Source: Berberis thunbergii (lineage: Eukaryota > Streptophyta > Magnoliopsida > Ranunculales > Berberidaceae). From it: 64,000 nucleotides of DNA. The notes beneath the pieces were generated by a model. It saw only the letters and a program-made list of their open reading frames with translations. It had not been told where the DNA came from and made no database searches. The position numbers were made by a program, and so were the translations under genes. Numbering within the stretch: position 1 is the first letter of the stretch; every line of letters begins with the position of its first letter. Where the stretch lies: assembly GCA_003290165.1 (NCBI GenBank), contig QNQO01001158.1:62001-126000 (forward strand). The letters are read 5' to 3'. Below are positions 58,275 through 64,000 of this stretch, in pieces.

Positions 58275-59270
58275 TTTTGTGGTTTTGGGCGCTCGCTTTT
58301 TTTAAAGAGTCAATGATCGAAGTCAAAAGTGACTATTGACTTTATATTTTTCCTAAAACCCACCTCTCTACCAATCACAACACAAAAACAACACAACAAC
58401 CGAAGAAGAAGCAACAAAGAGATACCACCTCCTCCGATCAACCCCCCTTCTTCAACGACCACCCTTGTCCTCTCTCCAACTGTCGGTCACCTTTCCCCTC
58501 CTCCTTTTGACTATATTGTCAGAAGCTCTACTGGACAACTGAAGATCTATTTTTATTTTTTTTTAAATTTTGCCATTTCAGTACGAGAAATTCTCGCTTC
58601 AAAAAATTTTGGCGTTTCCTAGTGTCGCAGTACAATGCTTTAGTTGAAGCACGCCTCAGTTGGGATGTAAATAGCATGTTAACAATTTAAATAAGTTAAA
58701 ATAACTAATAATTGAGAAACAAACCACCTTAATTGGCGAGACTCAAGTCTAACTTCGTTATAATAACTAATAGCATACTCATAGTTTATTCATTAGTCTA
58801 ATACTTTATTAATATTGTCTTATTAGAATTATGGCTAATTATTAGTATATGATGACTCGTAAACTTTATAAATGTATTGTTGTTCCACCTTGTTAGAGTT
58901 AGTTATTTGTTATTAGGTTATGCGGTGGCACAATGTAATGTGTGGGTGTTCTTAGGATTTAATTAAGGATTTAAAAAATACATCTAAATCCAGGAGTATT
59001 CTAGATTGTGAAGAATTATTTTAAAATCCATCAAAATCAGAGGGTATTCAATTCATTATTTTAAAAAGTCCACCAAAATCATGGGGTATTAAAAAAATGG
59101 TGGGATTTTGATGGATTGTCAAATTGAAGGATTTGTGAATGGGAGGTATAAATAATAATAAAACCCTTCCAAATCCAGCCTCTCTCTCTCGGATTCCCAA
59201 TCTCTCTGCCCATTTCCTTCCACCATTCTATTTTTCACTGATAACACAAATAACCCTTACATAAACCTCT
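58275..59270. other. No gene; MITE-like words
   Basis: AT-rich. 58960-59150 contains repeated AAATCCA..AAAATC..GGGTATT words in both orientations (58990, 59030, 59075, 59100), as in some plant hAT-type MITEs. Not resolved. Confidence 0.4.
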
Positions 59271-59275
59271 CTCTC

Positions 59276-59410
59276 ATGGATGACAATGATCAGTTTGGAG
59301 ATCTCTATACCGACGTCTTCCGCCCATTCTCGTTCAATCTCTCTATCGTTCCTTCCCTATCTCCGCAATTTCTTCTAGGGTTAGGGTTTGTATGGGACAT
59401 CAAACTCTGA
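59276..59410 (+). pseudogene. Short ORF resembling the N-terminus of FIP1-like polyadenylation factors
   Basis: 44 codons: MDDNDQFGDLYTDVFRPFSF then divergent. A CT-rich leader (59180-59275) precedes it. The acidic start with FGDLYTDVL.PF is used by plant FIP1-type proteins; the match is short, so this is a hint only. It stops after 44 codons with no recognised continuation. Confidence 0.4.
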
Positions 59411-60240
59411 TTTGGGATTGGGAGCAATGGGTGTGCCTGCTTTGGCTTTCTGAGCATTGTTAATTTTGAGTTTAAGAGAACCCATTTGATTGTTCTCGTA
59501 TGGAGCAATTTGCCCACTCTTCTAGTATCCTCATTTGTCCATATGTTACAGTGCATATTATATATTGTGGTCATAAACCTGCCACTCCCTCCTTACCAAC
59601 AGTAATATACCGTACATACTAAGTAGGCGGTATGGCTTATTTGTTAGCAAAAGCCCATAAACACCCCATCCTTCTCTTCTTCATCACACAACTACTACTA
59701 ACTTTATGATGGTCCTTGTTGCTTTAGCATACAAAGCAGGTCCTTGTTCGTATTCAACTAAGCAGTCAATGGCACTAATGAAATCAAGTGCATTGTGGTG
59801 TTTATGATGGTCCTTGTTGCTTTAACATACAAAGCAGATTGCCATGTAGAGAATTTGTTGGTATGTGGCAGGATGCCAAACCACTATAGACACATGTACA
59901 TCAGCATACAGAGTTGGCACCCCACCTACCAGTTAAGTGGTCTGTTACATTGGGTGTTACCTCAATGGAGTTGCATGCCTTGTATCAAAATGTATCCCAT
60001 GTACTCAGTAGCCTTCTTAGGCTATTAGTCACTATTGGTTCTTGTTGTGGATGACTTATCTCCATGTGTTTGGCATTGATTTGAAGGTTGTGGGGCATTT
60101 CCTTTTCATGCTATGTTGTTATTTTCTATCTGAAATCTCAATGAACTGGCTCATTGATGCTGGAATAATGGAGAAGATTGCCTTTCTTAGTTGGGAGAGG
60201 GGGAAGAGATTGCCTTTTCATGCTATCTTGTTATCTTCTT
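59411..60240. repeat. Region with a ~98-bp-period duplication, no gene
   Basis: TTTATGATGGTCCTTGTTGCTTTA.CATACAAAGCAG occurs at ~59703 and ~59802. Short ORFs at 59795-60290 have no motif. It may be part of the LTR that precedes the primer-like site at 60267. Confidence 0.5.
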
Positions 60241-60266
60241 CTACACTAGGGTTTTATATTCCAACA

Positions 60267-60279
60267 TGGTATCACAGCC
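60267..60279 (+). other. Copia-type primer-binding site next to an LTR-like end
   Basis: TGGTATCACAGCC (one base from the tRNA-Met site TGGTATCAGAGCC), preceded by CCAACA, a typical LTR 3' end. No gag follows; the sequence 60300-60760 shows no domain, so only a truncated or solo element remains. Confidence 0.6.
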
Positions 60280-60772
60280 CTAGGGTTTGATTCTCTTCCT
60301 CTCATCTTCTCCTCCTCTTCCCCTCCTCTTCATCACAGTTTTATCCACAAAATAAACGGTGCAGCAGTCCCAGAATCAATCTCTAGTCATTCCAGTAGAC
60401 TGTTTTTTTTACTCAGATCTCGATTCAGGTCGATTTTCAGCCCCGAAGTTGCTAGATTTAGGCCAATCAGGTATTTTTTAGATCCTTCTCCAGTGTTCCA
60501 GTCCAAGATTGTGTGATTCCAAACTGTTTTCTACAATAAATCAGGTCTGAACTAGATTTTCCAATGATATTCTTTGACAGGGAGGCAAGCCTCATTCTAT
60601 TCTAGTTCAGATAATGATTTAAGCACATTCCGCTATGCTATCTTTGACTATATGACGGGCACCCAATTTTTAGACTTTCTCTCTCTTGAATTCGTCAGTG
60701 GCAGTCATTGTCTTGGGATTTTGTTGTTGAACATTGCTTTATTGCAAATTTTGGCTGTTGTCTTTGAGTAAC

Positions 60773-61600
60773 TGTCACAACTTGTCACAACTGAAGAAAT
60801 GAAACAAAGAAGGGGACAAGTCAGGAAGAAAAAGGGTACAGAGAACTGGTGGGAAATTCAGATTTGAATATTTTAATGGCATTTTTGTAATTTGCTTTGT
60901 AGTTAGTTACTTGGGGGGAATGCTGCCATGTGCTGGCTATGCAGTTAAATCAGAAAGTAGTTGTAGCGCGGTCCAGGACCTATTACAATTAAGTGGGATT
61001 AATCAAAATTAATCAGATTTAATTGGTCAACTTTTTTCCAAATATACATTTTTAAAATTTAATCATATTCATAGATTATAAAAAATAAATAATTAATCAA
61101 AATGATATAAATTTGTAATTATATAACTTTACTAATTAATCAGTCATATATTACTTTACTAATTAATCAAATGAATTTAATTTTGCAGGTTGTAACACTT
61201 ATATCACTACAAACAACCTAACTTTTCAACATAGTGAATTAGCGAGTTGGCTGGCCGATTAATCAGTGACTCACCGATTTTTTTTCCGATTAATCGGTGA
61301 CCGCTAAACCCAACTGATTTCACCCAGTTCGGTTCGGTCAAATCCCTAATTGCGATTAATCGGTGATTTTTCGCCGCATTAATAACTTGGCGTTTTGGGT
61401 TGTTAAGCTTCCTTTTCAAAATTGAGTTAGTCTCCTTGTTAAGTAGGCATGAACATGGATAGAACCCTAGAAAGAAAATTGAAAGAGTAAGAGGTCTCTA
61501 GTTCAGAGTAACTTGAGAATTGTTTGTTTTTGAGTTACTTCAATACAATCAAGTAGTTCTTCTAGTCTAATTGATTACCTTGAGTCACGACTGTGATAAT
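60773..61600 (+). repeat. Probable 5' LTR of the Ty3/gypsy element
   Basis: Candidate start TGTCACAACTTGTCAC at 60773; it must end just before the primer site at 61601. The middle (60970-61430) contains repeated CGATTAATCGGTGA and AATTAATCA words and may be an insertion. The 3' LTR lies outside the window, so the borders are inferred. Confidence 0.45.
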
Positions 61601-61612
61601 TGGTATCAGAGC
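61601..61612 (+). other. tRNA-Met primer-binding site of the Ty3/gypsy element
   Basis: TGGTATCAGAGC directly downstream of the presumed LTR end. Confidence 0.75.
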
Positions 61613-61662
61613 AGCTTGAGGTCCCTGAATTGATCAAGTGATAGAAACTAGATCTAAAGAAA

Positions 61663-62520
61663 TGGAGATGATGCTAAAGGAGACAAAGCAGAGACAACCG
61701 GCCATATAAAACTTCTGAAGGCAGAAATGAAAAGGATGGCTCTAGCAAGTGAAGCTCAGGAGAAGCGGTTGGACACCAAGATGGATCAATTGCTGCAATT
61801 GATGCAGAACACTCACAGAGACTTCAGAGCAGTAGGAGAAAGTTCGACTCTTCACAGGTCAGTGGATCTGCAAATCCTCATAGAGACACACCTCTCTATG
61901 CTCCATTGGAGAGTCAAGGTATGATCTCTCGGCTACCTAAATTAGAATTCCCTTCTTTTGATGGATTGAATCCCTGTTCTTGGATCAAGAAGTGCGAAAG
62001 ATATTTCGCATTCTATCAGGTTGTAGAGGAAACAAAGTTGCCATTGCTTCCATCCATATGATGGAGCGGTTTTTGGACCACCAGGTTGGCAATGAAATTC
62101 TCAACGTTCTGTGTGAAAGATTTGAAGAGTAAGTTCTTGAGAATTATGTGGGATCATTCAATAAATTGAAATAAGAGACATCAGTAGAGGATTACTGTGA
62201 CAAATTTGAGGAACAAAAATCCTTAATGTTGTCCCACAATAAACACCTTGATCCAACTTACTTTGTGATGAGTTTTTTGAGTGGGTTAAAACCAGAGATC
62301 AGAGCCTTAGTACAAATGTTCAAACCTGCAACAGTCATACAAGCCTTTAACCTAGCACGAATGCAAGAATCCACCATTACACCTAACCAATCCACCACCA
62401 AGCATCAAAATCCACCACCAAGCATCAAAACTACACTACTACTGTACCAAGACAAGGATACCAATCACTTGTGTACCCTACTGATAGTTAACTACAATAA
62501 ACCCTCAACCTTACCATAAC
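61663..62520 (+). pseudogene. Ty3/gypsy gag (broken)
   Basis: Pieces in several frames: EKRLDTKMDQLLQLMQ (61750), LPKLEFPSFDGLNPCSWIKK then CERYFAFYQV (~61930-62020), and SVEDYCDKFEEQKSLMLSHN, YFVMSFLSGLKPEIRALVQM, QAFNLARMQES (62180-62370). This is the plant Ty3/gypsy gag core (chromovirus-type wording). Stops near 61920 and 62175, shift near 62060. A knuckle is not clear; 62700 has C..C. Confidence 0.78.
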
Positions 62521-62799
62521 ACCACCACTAAAACAAGATCCACTTATCAACCAAATATTCAACATACAGTCAAGTTTTCCCCATCCACACCCCCTATAAA
62601 AAGACTATCCCTAGCCCAAATGAAGGTTAGAAGAGAAAGAGGTCCAAGCTAAAACTGTGATGAACAATACAAACCTTGACACCTATGTAAACAACAACAT
62701 TTGTACATGTTGGAAGTGTACCACTGATGAAACAGAAAACTTGATTCAAGATGTTCCATCAGACATGGACTGCATGCCATTCATGGCAGCTTCTCCATC

Positions 62800-63279
62800 A
62801 ACACCATCTTGCTCAAAGGATTGCTCAAAAAGAAAGTCATCTCCATATTAGTAGACACTGGGAGCACCCACTCCTTTGTGGACCCTAAAGTGATCAAGGA
62901 AACCAACTGGCCAACAGTGTTAACACCTCAAATGGTGGTTAAGGTAGCTAACGGCCAACAACTACTCAGTAATGTTGTTTGCAAAAATCTACAGTGGTCT
63001 ATGAATGGTATTGTTTTTGAAGGGAAGGTGAGAGTGTTACCATTGGGATAATATAACATGGTTTTGGGTGGTGACTGGCTCAAGCCATTTGGAGACATAG
63101 TGATTAACTTACGGAAACTCCAGATCACCCTTACCATAGAAGGAAAGCCTGTGACATTCCAAGGTACTACAAATGAGGGATCTCTTTACTTGAACCAAAA
63201 GGCCTTTCTAAAATTTTCAGGAAACAATCTTCATGTTTCTATGGCCAAATATTTTCCGTTACTGTGGACCAGACAGTGA
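62800..63279 (+). pseudogene. Ty3/gypsy aspartic protease (broken)
   Basis: LKGLLKKKVISILVDTGSTH, SFVDPKVI with an intact DTGS active site near 62860; then MVVKVANGQQL and, after one stop at 63049-63051, NMVLGGDWLKPFGDIVINL. Typical of gypsy protease in gag-pol. Confidence 0.82.
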
Positions 63280-63399
63280 AGCAAGATACTTCTCCAGCCC
63301 TGAAACAACTACTATCAGAATTTGAGGACATTTTCTAAATACTTACATCCTTACCTCCAACTAGACCACTAGATCACAAGATACCTTTGAAACCCAATT

Positions 63400-64000
63400 C
63401 TTCCCTTCCTTCTCAAAACCCTTATAAGATACCCTATATGCAAAAAATAGTGGTGGAGCAACTTGTCCAATAAATGCTTCAAGCTGGTCTCATTCAACAT
63501 TCACATAGTCCATTTGCAGCCCCCATACTCCTAGTGAAAAAGAAAGACAATACTTGGAGATTCTGTGTGGATTACAGGAGATTAAATGATATTACCATAA
63601 AGGATAGGTTTCTATGCCTCTAAACTATATGGGGCTACAGTGTTTTCTAAACTTGACCTCAGGTCTGGTTATCATCAAATCTTGGTTCACCCCTCCTCAC
63701 ATCCATAAAACAGCTTTTAGGATTCATCATGGCCACTTTGAGTTCAAGGTGATGCCCTTTGGGTTAACCAATGCACTGGCCTCTTTTCAAGCATTAATGA
63801 ACCATATCTTCCAACCATACCTAAGGAAATTTATTTGTCTTCTTTGATGACATCTTAGTTTATAGCTCTTCCCTATCCTACCATCTAAACCATCTACACA
63901 CCACATTCCTCACTCTCAGACGACACCAACCCTTTGCTACGCTATTTAAACCACATTCCTCACTCTCAGACGACACCAACCCTTTGCTACGCTATTTAAA
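63400..64000 (+). pseudogene. Ty3/gypsy reverse transcriptase (5' half, cut by window end)
   Basis: [40 protein letters not shown] (63480-63610); a frame change leads to [20 protein letters not shown] and a second one to [10 protein letters not shown] (~63840). The catalytic YVDD position reads FFDD. Continues beyond the window. Confidence 0.85.
63901..64000 (+). repeat. Exact 50-bp tandem duplication at the window end
   Basis: CCACATTCCTCACTCTCAGA ... GCTATTTAAA occurs twice with no difference. It interrupts the RT reading. Confidence 0.95.

Overview
The window reads as a gene-poor, AT-rich stretch of an angiosperm nuclear genome, most likely a eudicot. The evidence is plant-only transposon families (FAR1-type MULE, CACTA, hAT, Tat-type Ty3/gypsy, Ty1/copia, L1-type LINE, Helitron-like ends), an integrated plant pararetrovirus, and many exon-intron fragments of plant genes. 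I found no intact, confidently functional host gene. Almost everything is a transposable element, an element inside an element, or a gene fragment carried by one.

Layout. 1-5.3 kb: a FAR1/MULE element with long inverted terminal repeats (left end outside the window), a broken transposase on the minus strand and a small RNase H1 N-terminal (viroplasmin-like) ORF on the plus strand. 5.5-26.5 kb: a four-level nest. A dispersed repeat (copy A) is split by an L1-type LINE remnant, the LINE is split by CACTA-1 (7259-24305, 3-bp target duplication ACT), and CACTA-1 is split by CACTA-2 (8357-17684, target duplication AAT). Neither CACTA carries a recognisable transposase. CACTA-2 carries fragments of at least seven host genes (plastid HSP90, PDR-type ABCG transporter, PFP beta, a WD40 protein, SART1/DOT2, spermidine synthase, a TPR protein). 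CACTA-1 carries pieces of CLU/FRIENDLY, branched-chain 2-oxoacid dehydrogenase E1 beta and LOG. Most pieces lie on the minus strand, and each element has a leader-like stretch with a splice donor near its right end.

26.5-39.2 kb: a foldback hairpin, then an 11.3-kb element with ~190-bp inverted ends. It carries an auxin response factor fragment and has been invaded by a Tat-type Ty3/gypsy retrotransposon (minus strand, with an antisense extra ORF) and by a small hAT (8-bp target duplication AGATTAAC) that holds an N-terminal fragment of a glutaredoxin-family gene. Copy B of the dispersed repeat follows. 39.4-44.4 kb: a copia gag remnant, two foldback elements and a broken GIR1-like zinc-ribbon ORF.

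45.1-53.1 kb: Helitron-like copies in opposite orientation flank a degraded, truncated endogenous caulimovirid on the minus strand (primer-binding site, movement protein, coat protein with zinc knuckle, protease, reverse transcriptase; RNase H region missing). It carries frameshifts, stops and an inserted ~140-bp repeat that also occurs as an inverted pair at the viral leader. 53.6-54.9 kb: a broken gene fragment resembling the plant riboflavin enzyme PYRR. 56.3-64 kb: a recent 284-bp tandem duplication, a LINE ORF2 tail, a short FIP1-like N-terminus, a copia-type primer site, and the 5' half of a decayed Ty3/gypsy element cut by the window end.

Family names come from recognising conserved protein motifs by eye; no database search was possible, and exon boundaries are estimates.
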